This document shows, one piece after another, positions 1-7,467 of a stretch of 15,205 nt of DNA; within the stretch, counting starts at the first letter, position 1; every line of letters starts with the position of its first letter. The notes under the pieces were generated by a model. That model ran no database searches. It was given only the letters and a program-made list of their open reading frames with translations, and had not been told where the DNA came from. Origin of the DNA: Wenzhouxiangella sp. (GTDB taxonomy: Bacteria > Pseudomonadota > Gammaproteobacteria > Xanthomonadales > Wenzhouxiangellaceae); NCBI GenBank assembly GCA_007121485.1, contig SKKM01000241.1, positions 1 through 15,205 on the forward strand. The letters run 5' to 3'. The position numbers were made by a program, and so were the translations under genes.

Positions 1-686
1 AAATCCGCTTGATGAGTTCGCCCATTACCCGCATGGACGATGACTCGACCACGATCTACGAGATCGAATCACGCATGCGTGCCGAGGGCAGCGACGAGGT
101 GCTGTTGCCTTCGGTGTTCCTGGGCGCGGCAGCCCGGGTCGGACTGGCCCCACGCATGGACAAGGAACTGCTGCGCAGGTTGGCCGGACTGATCGCCGAG
201 CGCAGGGATCGCAGCGACGAGGCCTGGTTGGTCACATTGTCGGTCAGCTCCATTGCCGACCAGGAGTTCTGCGATCATCTCCACGGCATGCTGACTTCGG
301 GCGGTCTCAAGGCGGACCAGCTGATCTGGGCCTTCCGGGACCTGGAAATCGAAAACAAGCTGCGCCAGGTGCAGGATTTCATCGAACGGTTCCGCCCCTC
401 CGGCTGTCGCTTCGCCCTGACCGATGTCGGCCCGGAAAGCAGCCCGCAGGGCTCGCTGAACTATCTCGACCTGGCCTACATGCGCTTGGCGCCGGAAATG
501 GTGCAGAACCTGAGCGAGGATGAATCGCTGCGGGCCAAGCTGGCCGACATCGTCAGCAGCGCCCGGGAGCAGGATACCCGGGTGATCGCGCCTCGGGTCG
601 ACCACACCAGCGACCTGGCGATCCTTTGGCAGCTGGGCATCACCCTGGTCCAGGGGGAGTTCGTGCGCGAACGGGCCTCAGCTTAA
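1..686 (+). CDS. Degenerate EAL-domain protein, FimX-like (3' part of gene)
   Basis: The frame is open to the left edge, and the residues before the first TTG (9) and ATG (12) fit the opening strand of an EAL domain, so this is probably the C-terminal part of a longer protein whose start is outside the window. Landmarks in order: YEIESR in place of the EAL signature (first Glu and the Arg kept), LTDVG in place of DDFG, MRLAP in place of LKID, VIAPRVD in place of the VIAEGVET loop, and a well-kept final LGITLVQGEFV. Most metal-binding and catalytic residues of a c-di-GMP phosphodiesterase are therefore missing. Family knowledge: such domains, as in FimX (type IV pilus control, YEVLLR in the same position), often bind c-di-GMP without cleaving it. 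Inferred role: c-di-GMP effector. Any N-terminal receiver, PAS or GGDEF domain is not visible. The gene converges on htpX with a 50-base gap. Confidence 0.8.
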   Translation, partial: IRLMSSPITRMDDDSTTIYEIESRMRAEGSDEVLLPSVFLGAAARVGLAPRMDKELLRRLAGLIAERRDRSDEAWLVTLSVSSIADQEFCDHLHGMLTSGGLKADQLIWAFRDLEIENKLRQVQDFIERFRPSGCRFALTDVGPESSPQGSLNYLDLAYMRLAPEMVQNLSEDESLRAKLADIVSSAREQDTRVIAPRVDHTSDLAILWQLGITLVQGEFVRERASA

Positions 687-736
687 GGAGCGCCCGCACA
701 CGAAACGCTGAGGATCGGCGGCAGCAATACGCCAGA

Positions 737-1618
737 TCAGCGCGCGCCCTCAGACAGCGCCCGGATGCGCTCGTCGAGTGGCGGGTGACTCATCAGCAGG
801 CGGCGCAGACCGGACCCCACGCGCCCGCGAATCCCGAAGGCTTCCACCGATTCCGGCAATTGTGAGGGCTGGTTGCTCCGCTTGAGCCGCTCCAGCGCCG
901 CGATCATGTTGCTGCGGCCGGCCAGGCGCGCGCCGCCGGCGTCGGCACGGAACTCGCGCCAGCGCGAAAAAGCCATGACGATCATGCTGGCGAGTACGCC
1001 GAGCACGATCTGCAGCACGATGACCGAAATGAAGTAGCCGGGCCCATAGGCCCGTTCGGAACGAAACACCGCCCGGTCGATGATCTGTCCCAGCACCCTC
1101 GACAGCAGCAGCACGAAGGTATTGAGCACGCCCTGCAGCAGGCTCAGGGTGATCATGTCGCCATTGGCCACGTGGGCGACTTCATGGCCGAGCACGGCCT
1201 CGACCTCGTTGGGCCGCATGCCCCGCAGCAGCCCGGTGCTGACGGCGACCAGGGCATTGTTGCGGGAGGCGCCGGTGGCAAAGGCGTTCGGTTCCGGCGA
1301 GTCGTAGATGGCGACATCCGGCATGCCGATTCCGGACTCACGGGCCTGCCGCGACACCGTGTCGACCAGCCAGCGTTCGGTCTGGTTGGACGGCTGGTTG
1401 ATGATGCGGGCGCGCGTGCTCATCAGGGCCATGCGTTTCGAAAGCAACAGGGAAACGAAGGCGCCGCCCATACCGAAGATCAGCGCGAACAGCAGGATGG
1501 CTGCGTTGTTGACGTCGATACCCTGCGCCACCAGCCACGGCTCGAGCAGGGTCATCACGATCCCGAGCACCACAAGAACGGCTAGGTTGGTAGCGAGGAA
1601 CAGAAACACTCTTTGCAT
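737..1618 (-). CDS. htpX: Protease HtpX, M48 family, inner membrane
   Basis: The product is 293 residues, the same length as E. coli HtpX. It is a membrane-bound zinc metalloprotease that degrades misfolded or unassembled membrane proteins together with FtsH. Two N-terminal membrane segments (about 4-27 and 38-60) precede the catalytic site HEVAH (H145, E146, H149). The third zinc ligand is E222 in SRWREFRAD. Two further hydrophobic stretches lie at about 155-178 and 192-216. The C-terminus has the usual SHPPLDERIRAL. The ATG at 1618 gives the family's normal N-terminus (MQRVFLF); a weak GGAG lies 12 bases upstream. It diverges from gluQ across an 80-base gap. All key residues are intact, so identity is firm; heat or envelope-stress control is known for the family but not visible here. 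Confidence 0.96.
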   Translation of the reverse strand: MQRVFLFLATNLAVLVVLGIVMTLLEPWLVAQGIDVNNAAILLFALIFGMGGAFVSLLLSKRMALMSTRARIINQPSNQTERWLVDTVSRQARESGIGMPDVAIYDSPEPNAFATGASRNNALVAVSTGLLRGMRPNEVEAVLGHEVAHVANGDMITLSLLQGVLNTFVLLLSRVLGQIIDRAVFRSERAYGPGYFISVIVLQIVLGVLASMIVMAFSRWREFRADAGGARLAGRSNMIAALERLKRSNQPSQLPESVEAFGIRGRVGSGLRRLLMSHPPLDERIRALSEGAR

Positions 1619-1661
1619 GATTCGACAAGGCTCCGTAATCGGACATCCGGTTCAGGGCATT

Positions 1662-1667
1662 TACAAT
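1662..1667 (+). promoter_or_regulatory. Possible -10 element (TACAAT) for gluQ
   Basis: TACAAT is one base from the sigma-70 -10 consensus. Transcription would begin near 1674, between the two candidate gluQ starts, favouring the ATG at 1699. No convincing -35 box is seen. The hexamer lies inside a short palindrome, GCATT-TAC-AATGC (1657-1669). Confidence 0.3.
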
Positions 1668-1698
1668 GCGTCCCGGACCTCGGAATTACAAGACATCG

Positions 1699-2613
1699 AT
1701 GGCCGGAACAGCGCCTTTTGACCGCCCCTATGTCGGCCGGTTCGCTCCTTCGCCGACCGGCGAGCTGCATTTCGGCTCCATGGTCGCCGCCGTGGGCAGC
1801 TATCTCAGGGCGCGCGAAATGGGCGGAGCCTGGCGGGTTCGCATCGAGGATCTGGATCCGCCGCGCGAAATCGCGGGAGCGGCGGAGCGGCAACTGCAGA
1901 CGCTGGCGCGTTTCGGCCTCTTGCCCGACGGGCCGGTGGAGCGACAATCGCTGCTGCAGTCACGCTATCAGCGGGCCCTGCATGGGCTGCTGCAGCGCGG
2001 CCTCGCCTTCCGCTGCTCCTGCACCCGCAAGGATCTGCCCACCGACGGCGTCTATCCGGGGACCTGCCGCAAGAATGCCGCATCCGGCCGGCCGGCCCGC
2101 TCGATCCGCTTTCGCGTCGACGATGCGGAGCTTGAGTTCGACGATGCCGTGCAGGGACCCCAGCGCCAGAACCCGGCGCAGCAGTGCGGGGATTTCGTGA
2201 TCCGACGCACCGACGGACTGATTGCCTACCAGCTGGCCGTCGTGGTCGACGACGGCAGCGCCGGCGTGACCGAAGTGGTCAGAGGCGCCGACCTAGTCGA
2301 CTCGACCGCGCGCCAGATCCTGCTCCAGCGCGCCCTGGGGTTGCCGCGGACCGCATACGCGCACCTGCCGCTGATCGTCGATGCCCACGGCCGCAAGCTG
2401 AGCAAGTCCGAAGGCGACGACCCGATCGAGCGACTGCCGACGCCGGCCGCGCTGCGCCTGGTCCTGAGAGCGCTCGGCCATGAACCTCCGGGCGGCTTGC
2501 GCACGCTGGACGCGCTGTGGGCCTGGGCCGAAAAAAACTGGAACCTGGAGCAGGTGCCGGCCGGGCCGGTCAGCATCGGGGTGCAAGGGCCGGACCACGA
2601 CGACTATACTTAG
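1699..2613 (+). CDS. gluQ: Glutamyl-queuosine tRNA(Asp) synthetase (GluQ-RS)
   Basis: This is a truncated glutamyl-tRNA synthetase paralogue that attaches glutamate to the queuosine base in the anticodon of tRNA-Asp. The 304 residues form only the catalytic core, without an anticodon-binding domain, as is normal for the family. Seen: RFAPSPTGELHFGS (14-27, the HIGH-type ATP site), RIEDLDPPR (48-56), and a zinc site of C106, C108, Y119 and C123 matching the CxC...YxxxC pattern of GluQ-RS. KLSKS is at 233-237. An in-frame ATG at 1666 would add 11 residues and has a possible AGGG seven bases upstream. I prefer 1699 because homologues begin close to the YVGRFAPSPTG strand and because of the -10-like element overlapping 1666. 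It precedes accA, whose promoter probably lies in its last codons. Confidence 0.95.
   Translation: MAGTAPFDRPYVGRFAPSPTGELHFGSMVAAVGSYLRAREMGGAWRVRIEDLDPPREIAGAAERQLQTLARFGLLPDGPVERQSLLQSRYQRALHGLLQRGLAFRCSCTRKDLPTDGVYPGTCRKNAASGRPARSIRFRVDDAELEFDDAVQGPQRQNPAQQCGDFVIRRTDGLIAYQLAVVVDDGSAGVTEVVRGADLVDSTARQILLQRALGLPRTAYAHLPLIVDAHGRKLSKSEGDDPIERLPTPAALRLVLRALGHEPPGGLRTLDALWAWAEKNWNLEQVPAGPVSIGVQGPDHDDYT
2605..2610 (+). promoter_or_regulatory. Probable -10 element (TATACT) for accA
   Basis: TATACT overlaps the last codons of gluQ and would place a transcription start near 2617, about 27 bases before the accA ATG. The -35 region (around 2581-2587, GTGCAAG) is a poor match, so the call rests on the -10 hexamer and its position. 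Confidence 0.4.
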
Positions 2614-2643
2614 AGCGTTGAAGCTTCCAAGCAGATCTGAATC

Positions 2644-3603
2644 ATGCCCGCCAACTATCTCGACTTTGAACAGCCGATCGCCGAACTGGAAGCCAAGATC
2701 CACGAACTGCGCCATGTCGGCTCCGATGCGTCCCTCAACATCGAGGATGAAATCCGGCGCCTGGAAGCCAAGTGCCGCGAGAAGACCGAGGCGATCTTCT
2801 CCGGCCTGAGCGACTGGCAGATTTCACAACTGGCGCGTCATCCGGAAAGACCGTACACGCTGGACTACCTGCCGATGATCTTCGAACGCTTCGAGGAACT
2901 GCACGGAGATCGCAGCTACAGCGACGACCCGGCGATCGTGGCGGGACTGGGAGAGCTGGACGGTCGCAGCTACGTGGTACTCGGCCACCAGAAAGGGCGC
3001 GATACCAAGGAGAAGGTTCGACGCAACTTCGGCATGCCCCGGCCGGAGGGCTACCGCAAGGCGCTGCGCCTGCTCGAGATGGCCGAACGCTTCCAGCTTC
3101 CGGTCATCACCTTCATCGACACGCCGGGCGCCTACCCCGGCGTTGGCGCCGAGGAGCGCGGCCAGTCCGAGGCCATTGCGCGCAACCTGCGCTACATGGC
3201 GCGGCTGCCGGTGCCCATCATCTGTAACGTGATCGGTGAGGGCGGCTCCGGCGGAGCCCTGGCGATCGGGGTGGGCGATCGGACCAACATGCTCCAGTAC
3301 AGCATCTACAGCGTCATTTCGCCGGAAGGCTGCGCCTCCATTCTCTGGAAAGACGCCGAACGCGCCGAAAGCGCGGCCGAGGCGCTGGGCCTGACGGCGC
3401 GCAAGCTCAAGGAACTGGGCCTGATCGACAAGCTGATCAAGGAACCACCCGGCGGGGCTCATCGCAATCCCCAGGATGTGGCCATCAGGCTCAAGGAGAC
3501 CATCGTCGCGCAGGTCAACGTGCTCGGCCGCAAGCCGGCCAGCGAGTTGCTGGAAGACCGCTTCCAGCGCCTCGCTGCCATGGGTGCTTTCGAGCGCCAC
3601 TGA
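2644..3603 (+). CDS. accA: Acetyl-CoA carboxylase carboxyltransferase subunit alpha
   Basis: AccA and AccD form the carboxyltransferase that moves CO2 from carboxybiotin to acetyl-CoA, making malonyl-CoA for fatty acid synthesis. At 319 residues it equals the E. coli protein, and it starts with the family's typical NYLDFEQPIAELEAKI. Strongly conserved blocks include LARHPERPYTLDYL, GHQKGRDTKEK, RRNFGMPRPEGYRKALRL, FIDTPGAYPGVGAEERGQSE, and the glycine-rich GEGGSGGALAIGVGD that forms the oxyanion-hole region, then YSVISPEGCASILW. The ribosome-binding site is weak (AGATCTGA region). Downstream, tilS begins 15 bases after the stop, so the two are probably co-transcribed. Besides housekeeping it supplies malonyl-CoA for the fatty acids used by the sphingolipid genes further right; that link is only metabolic. 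Confidence 0.98.
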   Translation: MPANYLDFEQPIAELEAKIHELRHVGSDASLNIEDEIRRLEAKCREKTEAIFSGLSDWQISQLARHPERPYTLDYLPMIFERFEELHGDRSYSDDPAIVAGLGELDGRSYVVLGHQKGRDTKEKVRRNFGMPRPEGYRKALRLLEMAERFQLPVITFIDTPGAYPGVGAEERGQSEAIARNLRYMARLPVPIICNVIGEGGSGGALAIGVGDRTNMLQYSIYSVISPEGCASILWKDAERAESAAEALGLTARKLKELGLIDKLIKEPPGGAHRNPQDVAIRLKETIVAQVNVLGRKPASELLEDRFQRLAAMGAFERH

Positions 3604-3618
3604 TGGCGCACCCGCCTC

Positions 3619-4947
3619 GTGCCCGCTGCCCGGCTTGACCCGCCGCTTGAAGCGCTGCCCGGGTCGGGACCGGTGGTCCTGGCCTTCAGCGGCGGCGGAG
3701 ACTCGGTCTGCCTGCTGCACCAGGCCCATCACCTGACCCGCACTCGCGGCCTATTGGCCGTTCATGTCGATCATGGCCTCGATCACGGCAGCGCAGCACG
3801 CGCCGCCAGGGCCGTTGCGCTGGCGGCGGCCTCGGGCGTGGATTGCCAGGTCGAGCGGGTCAAGGTGCGGCGCTCGGGCTCGCTGGAAGCCAACGCCCGC
3901 GAGGCGCGCTACGCGGCACTGGCCGGGCATGTTCCGGAAGACGGCGTCCTACTGACCGCCCACCATGCCGATGACCTGGCCGAAACCATGATCCTGAGAC
4001 TCCTGCGCGGTGCCGGACCCGGCGGCTTGTGCGGGATTCCGCGCCAGCGCCGTTATGCCGGCGGCTGGCTGGTTCGCCCCCTGTTGGACTGGAACCGGGC
4101 GGACATCGTGAACTACCTGGATCAACACGAACTCGAATGGATCAGCGACCCGGCCAATGAATTGCCGGCCATGGACCGCAATTTCATTCGCCATGAAATC
4201 CTGCCGCTGCTGAAAAGCCGTTTCCCTGGCGTCGTCGGCGCAATCAACCGCAGCGCCGAACTCAATCGCGCCGCAGTCGCCAGCCTGAACGCGCTGGCCG
4301 CAGAGGATCTGGCGCACGCACGGCTCGCACAGGCGCGCGTGCACTGGCCCAGCCTGGCACGGCTGCACGCCTTCCGGCGTTCTGAAGCCCTGCGCCTGTG
4401 GTGCATCGAACTCGGCCATCCGCCCCCGCCCGGAGCGAGACTGGAGGAGTTCTTGCGCCAGGTGGAGGACAGCGCCGCCGACCGAATCCCGCAGATGCAA
4501 TGGAACCGGGCCTGCATCAGGGCCTGGCGCGACTGCCTGTGGCTGGAGACACTGGGCGGTCAGGCGCAGTCGCCCTGGCGATTGCGCTGGGACGGGCAAC
4601 TGGCCATCGATCTACCCGCTCCCAGCGGGCGGCTGGAACTGATCGGCGCCGGTGAATGCGCGCTGCCCGAGCTTTGCGTCTGCTCCGGCCAGCCGGGCGA
4701 GCGAATCAGCCTGCCGCGGCGCTCCGGTCATCGCCGCGTCAAGGACCTGCTGCAGGAATACGGCATCCCGCCGTGGCAGCGACCGCTCTGGCCGAGAATC
4801 TACAGCGGGGAGCGGCTGCTGGCCGTAGGCGACCGCTGGCTGGAAGTCGGCTTCGCAGAGGCCCTCGATCGATCCGGACATCGTCTGCTGTGGCAGAACA
4901 CGCTTTTTCAGCCAGCCCCGGACCGGCCGGAAAGCGCCGGCCCGTGA
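3619..4947 (+). CDS. tilS: tRNA(Ile)-lysidine synthetase
   Basis: TilS converts C34 of the CAU-anticodon tRNA-Ile to lysidine, changing both codon reading and charging; it is normally essential. The start is GTG at 3619, the first start codon after the in-frame stop that ends accA; it puts the PP-loop ATPase signature SGGGDS at residues 24-29, as expected. Other markers are HVDHGL (49-54), TAHHADDLAETMILRLLRGAG (113-133) and RNFIRHEILP, the conserved tRNA-contact region. A middle substrate-binding domain and a C-terminal TilS domain follow (RRVKDLLQEYGIPPWQRP, then LLAVGDRWL). The 442-residue length fits full-length gammaproteobacterial TilS. It lies in the common accA-tilS order, with no clear Shine-Dalgarno sequence, which suggests coupling to accA. 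Confidence 0.96.
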   Translation: MPAARLDPPLEALPGSGPVVLAFSGGGDSVCLLHQAHHLTRTRGLLAVHVDHGLDHGSAARAARAVALAAASGVDCQVERVKVRRSGSLEANAREARYAALAGHVPEDGVLLTAHHADDLAETMILRLLRGAGPGGLCGIPRQRRYAGGWLVRPLLDWNRADIVNYLDQHELEWISDPANELPAMDRNFIRHEILPLLKSRFPGVVGAINRSAELNRAAVASLNALAAEDLAHARLAQARVHWPSLARLHAFRRSEALRLWCIELGHPPPPGARLEEFLRQVEDSAADRIPQMQWNRACIRAWRDCLWLETLGGQAQSPWRLRWDGQLAIDLPAPSGRLELIGAGECALPELCVCSGQPGERISLPRRSGHRRVKDLLQEYGIPPWQRPLWPRIYSGERLLAVGDRWLEVGFAEALDRSGHRLLWQNTLFQPAPDRPESAGP

Positions 4948-4972
4948 GTCGACTGTCGGTTACCATGGCGCC

Positions 4973-5227
4973 ATGAGCAAATCACCCGCCAAGAGCAAGT
5001 CGCCCACGCCCGATTTCGAGAGCGCGATCAAGGAGCTGGAGAGCCTGGTCGAGCAGCTGGAAAGCGGGGAACTCGCCCTGTCCGATTCACTGAGCCGCTT
5101 CGAACGCGGGATTGCCCTGAGCCGCGAGTGTCACGAACTGCTCGAGCAGGCGCGGCTGAAAGTCAGCCAGTTGAGCAACGCCGACGATCGGGAGCCAGAG
5201 CCGGGCACAAATCCAGAAAACGCCTGA
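4973..5227 (+). CDS. xseB: Exodeoxyribonuclease VII small subunit
   Basis: XseB joins several-to-one with XseA to form exonuclease VII, which degrades single-stranded DNA to oligonucleotides. The 84-residue protein has the family core DFESAIKELESLVEQLESGELAL followed by SLSRFERGIALSRECHELLEQA and KVSQL, a short helical hairpin. A lysine- and serine-rich N-terminal tail (about 13 residues) and an acidic C-terminal tail (DREPEPGTNPENA) flank it. It begins 25 bases after tilS and may belong to the same transcript. In many gammaproteobacteria xseB is followed by ispA and dxs; here it is followed by a convergent alkB-type gene, so that operon is split. XseA is not in the window. Confidence 0.95.
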   Translation: MSKSPAKSKSPTPDFESAIKELESLVEQLESGELALSDSLSRFERGIALSRECHELLEQARLKVSQLSNADDREPEPGTNPENA

Positions 5228-5267
5228 GATTGTCCTTTTATCCAATTGCTTTTATTAGATTTAACAG

Positions 5268-5903
5268 CTAGAAGGCGTCCAGAATTGCGCGGAAGGTTAG
5301 GTTGATCCGAGCGCTCTTAACGCGCAACGCCTTGGGCAGTTGGTGCTGCCAGTGGTGCTGCATGCACCCTTCCATCAGCAGCAGGCTACCCGGTTCCAGC
5401 AGAATTTCGTGCCGGGCTTCGCGCGGCTTCATGCGCGGCCTCAACAGGAAGCGCCGGGTCGCGCCCAGGCTGACCGAGGCGATCACGGGATTTTTTCCCA
5501 GCTCGCGTTCATCGTCGGCGTGCCAACCCATGTGATCGCGCCCATCCCGGTACAGGTTGCACAGCACGGAATTGAAGTTCACCCCGGCGGCGGCTGACGC
5601 GGCATCGCGCAGGCGCGCCAGCGTGACCGGCCAGCCATCGCCGGCCAGCTTCAAGCCGGCATAGGTGTAGGCAACGCCGGGATCGGCATGAAAGTCGACC
5701 AGGCGCGGCTGCGGCACCCAGCGGCCGAACAGCCGCACCGGCAGCTGGCGCCAATTCAAGTTGTCCAAGAACTCGGAGTACAGAAGGCCGGTGGTCTCGC
5801 TGTCCAGCCAGCTCGGGTGGTAGCGCAGCGCGCCCCCGGGCTCCAGAGTCAGTGCTTGAACGCACTTCTCGGCCAGGCTGGCCGGCCGTATGGCAGTCTG
5901 CAT
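5268..5903 (-). CDS. alkB: AlkB-family 2-oxoglutarate/Fe(II) dioxygenase
   Basis: This is probably an oxidative DNA/RNA demethylase that removes alkyl groups from bases such as 1-methyladenine and 3-methylcytosine. The 211-residue protein carries the full iron and cosubstrate set: H128 and D130 in MGWHADDE, H187 in HHWQH, and R199 and R205 in ARINLTFR. The preceding NLYRDGRDHMGWH and SLGATRRFLLR stretches are typical of AlkB and its ALKBH2/3-like relatives. The frame stays open for 82 more codons upstream, but those would run antisense through the HiPIP gene; the ATG at 5903 gives a normal N-terminus. Its start faces the HiPIP gene across 84 bases, and its end converges on xseB with 40 AT-rich bases between (5228-5267). 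No Ada box or other damage-response operator was recognised. Confidence 0.9.
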   Translation of the reverse strand: MQTAIRPASLAEKCVQALTLEPGGALRYHPSWLDSETTGLLYSEFLDNLNWRQLPVRLFGRWVPQPRLVDFHADPGVAYTYAGLKLAGDGWPVTLARLRDAASAAAGVNFNSVLCNLYRDGRDHMGWHADDERELGKNPVIASVSLGATRRFLLRPRMKPREARHEILLEPGSLLLMEGCMQHHWQHQLPKALRVKSARINLTFRAILDAF

Positions 5904-5973
5904 CGGATCACAATTCAGCGGCGACGATCTGCTATTCTCCACCTCGCTCGTGATGCTTCTAGTAAAAAGGAAC

Positions 5974-5978
5974 GGAGG
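5974..5978 (+). promoter_or_regulatory. Ribosome-binding site of HiPIP gene (GGAGG)
   Basis: GGAGG lies nine bases before the ATG at 5988 and fixes the start, excluding the long upstream extension of the frame. It is one of the few strong Shine-Dalgarno sequences in the window, suggesting high expression. A possible -10 (TATTCT, 5933-5938) lies upstream, without a clear -35. Confidence 0.75.
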
Positions 5979-5987
5979 TTGATCAAA

Positions 5988-6323
5988 ATGAAAACGTGCT
6001 CTCGTAGAAATCTGTTCAAGATCGCAGGCGCCGGTTCGCTGGCGCTGCTGCTGCCGGCACTGACCAAGATGTCGGCCGGCACTGCCTGGGCGGACGAAAT
6101 CCTCGACCCGGAAAGCCCGCAGGCTGCCGCGCTCGGCTACGTCCACCACTACTCGGAAGTCGACACCGCACGCTTCCCGCGTTTCGAGGAAGGCCAGATC
6201 TGCGGCAACTGCCAGCTGGCCCAGGGCGATCTCGAGGCCGACTGGATGGGCTGCAGCATCTTCCCCGGCAAGCAGGTCGCCCGCGAAGGCTGGTGCAGCG
6301 CCTGGGTGATCAAGCGCGGCTGA
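5988..6323 (+). CDS. High-potential iron-sulfur protein (HiPIP), Tat-exported
   Basis: HiPIPs are small periplasmic [4Fe-4S] electron carriers, known mainly from phototrophic and some respiring proteobacteria. The 111-residue precursor begins with a twin-arginine signal: SRRNLFK at 5-11, a hydrophobic stretch (about 12-27), and a likely cleavage after AWA (33-35), leaving about 76 residues. The four cluster ligands are C72 and C75 (CGNC), C89 (MGCSIFPGK) and C103 (EGWCSAW), the classic HiPIP spacing. Y51 in ALGYVHH matches the conserved tyrosine that packs on the cluster. Tat export fits, since the cluster is inserted before transport. It is monocistronic: good ribosome-binding site, and a strong terminator 22 bases after the stop. 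Its redox partners (cytochrome bc1, oxidase or reaction centre) are not in the window. Confidence 0.95.
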   Translation: MKTCSRRNLFKIAGAGSLALLLPALTKMSAGTAWADEILDPESPQAAALGYVHHYSEVDTARFPRFEEGQICGNCQLAQGDLEADWMGCSIFPGKQVAREGWCSAWVIKRG

Positions 6324-6344
6324 GTCGTTCTTCAGCTGAAAGCG

Positions 6345-6373
6345 AAAAGGCCGGTCATCGACCGGCCTTTTTT
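6345..6373 (+). terminator. Rho-independent terminator after HiPIP gene
   Basis: A perfect 12-bp inverted repeat (6345-6356 with 6360-6371, core GGCCGGTC/GACCGGCC) with a three-base formal loop runs into a T6 tract (6368-6373). In the other orientation it is followed by only four Ts, so it might also weakly terminate the leftward lptG-like transcript, whose stop is at 6397. Confidence 0.92.
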
Positions 6374-6396
6374 ATTGCCAACCAGTCAATCCCGGA

Positions 6397-7467
6397 TCAC
6401 CGGGCACGGACCAGCAGCCACCAGGCCAGCAGGGCTAGCGCCAGCGGCGGCCCCATGGCAACAGGGAGGACCGGCCAGTGCAGGACCAGCCCAAGATAAG
6501 ACGCCAGTTCCGCCAGCAGCTGGAAGCCCAGGCCCAGGCCCATGGCAGCGACCAGGCGAACGCTGACCGCCCTGCTCTTCAGCGGCACCGCGGCAGTCGC
6601 CATGGCCGCCAGCACCATGCCCAGACAGGCCAGCGGCAACGCCAGACGCCGCCACAGGACCATTTCCACCTCGGCAAAATCCTGGCCGCGCGCCTTCAGG
6701 CCGGCGACATAGGCCCACAGGTCGGTCAGGGCCAGGCTGCCGGGGGGACTCAACAGCAGTTCCAGTTGGCGAACCGGCAGGAACGAGTCCCACTCCAGGC
6801 TCTCTAGCCTTATATCCAGCGCATCCGCCTCCGGACGAAAATCACGCAGGCGCACCCCTTCCAGACGCCAGCTGCCATCGGCGTTGACGATGGCCGAGTC
6901 CGCCTCGACGTGTTCCTCGAGCGCACCGGCCGGTGAAAAACGGTACAGCTTGATGCCGGTCGGAATGCGGCCCAGTCGCAAGTCGGCCACGTTGAGGAAT
7001 TCGTGATCCTGCCGGATCCACAGACCGTGGGCAGGGTGCCAGAGCCCATTGTCGCCCAGCGACGCCCCAATCAGCCGCTCGGGCCCCTGCTGGATCAAGG
7101 GAGTCACCCACTGCAGCGCGGCCAGCGCCATCACTGCGATCAGGACGCCTGGAATGAGCGCGACTGCGGTCAGGCGCCAGATCGACAGGCCCGCAGCCCG
7201 CATCACCGTCATCTCGCTGCGCGCCTGCAATCCACCCATGGCGGCCGCCGTCGCCAGAACCGTCATCACCGGCAGCAGGTCGATCAGGGCTTCCGGCACG
7301 ACCTGCAGGGCGGCGATGACCACGCTGACAAGGCCCATCACTCCGTCCACGCCTTGTTCGAGGAACTGCAGCACCTCCATCAACCACAACAGGGAGCCGA
7401 TGGCGATGGCCGTGACCAGGTAGGCGGCGAACAGGCGACCGATGATGTATTCGGAAAGAATTCTCAC
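6397..7467 (-). CDS. lptG: LptG-family permease (YjgQ), probable sphingolipid-cluster paralogue
   Basis: LptG and LptF are the membrane halves of the LptB2FG ABC transporter that extracts lipopolysaccharide from the inner membrane. This 356-residue protein has the family plan: three N-terminal membrane segments (to about residue 120), a periplasmic beta-jellyroll (about 135-265), and three C-terminal segments. SEMTVMRAAGLS (84-95) is the conserved coupling-helix region that contacts the ATPase. The GTG start (7467) overlaps the stop of the lptF-like gene by four bases. Odd: compared by eye, without gaps, to E. coli LptG as I recall it, the lipid A phosphate-binding residues K34, K40, K41, R133 and R136 correspond to E31, E37, Q38, E130 and I133. 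With its operon partners this suggests cargo other than LPS, possibly ceramide-based lipid. The family is certain; the cargo is inference. No lptB, lptA or lptC lies in the window. Confidence 0.88.
   Translation of the reverse strand: MRILSEYIIGRLFAAYLVTAIAIGSLLWLMEVLQFLEQGVDGVMGLVSVVIAALQVVPEALIDLLPVMTVLATAAAMGGLQARSEMTVMRAAGLSIWRLTAVALIPGVLIAVMALAALQWVTPLIQQGPERLIGASLGDNGLWHPAHGLWIRQDHEFLNVADLRLGRIPTGIKLYRFSPAGALEEHVEADSAIVNADGSWRLEGVRLRDFRPEADALDIRLESLEWDSFLPVRQLELLLSPPGSLALTDLWAYVAGLKARGQDFAEVEMVLWRRLALPLACLGMVLAAMATAAVPLKSRAVSVRLVAAMGLGLGFQLLAELASYLGLVLHWPVLPVAMGPPLALALLAWWLLVRAR

Noticed and set aside
713..738. Inverted repeat GATCGGCG...CGCC-A-GATC at the convergent junction before htpX, considered as a terminator.
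   Set aside because: It has a bulge, a nine-base loop, no T tract on either strand, and overlaps the htpX stop codon.
5904..6149. N-terminal 82-residue extension of the AlkB frame.
   Set aside because: It is antisense to the HiPIP gene, has no similarity to the family, and a normal AlkB start exists at 5903.
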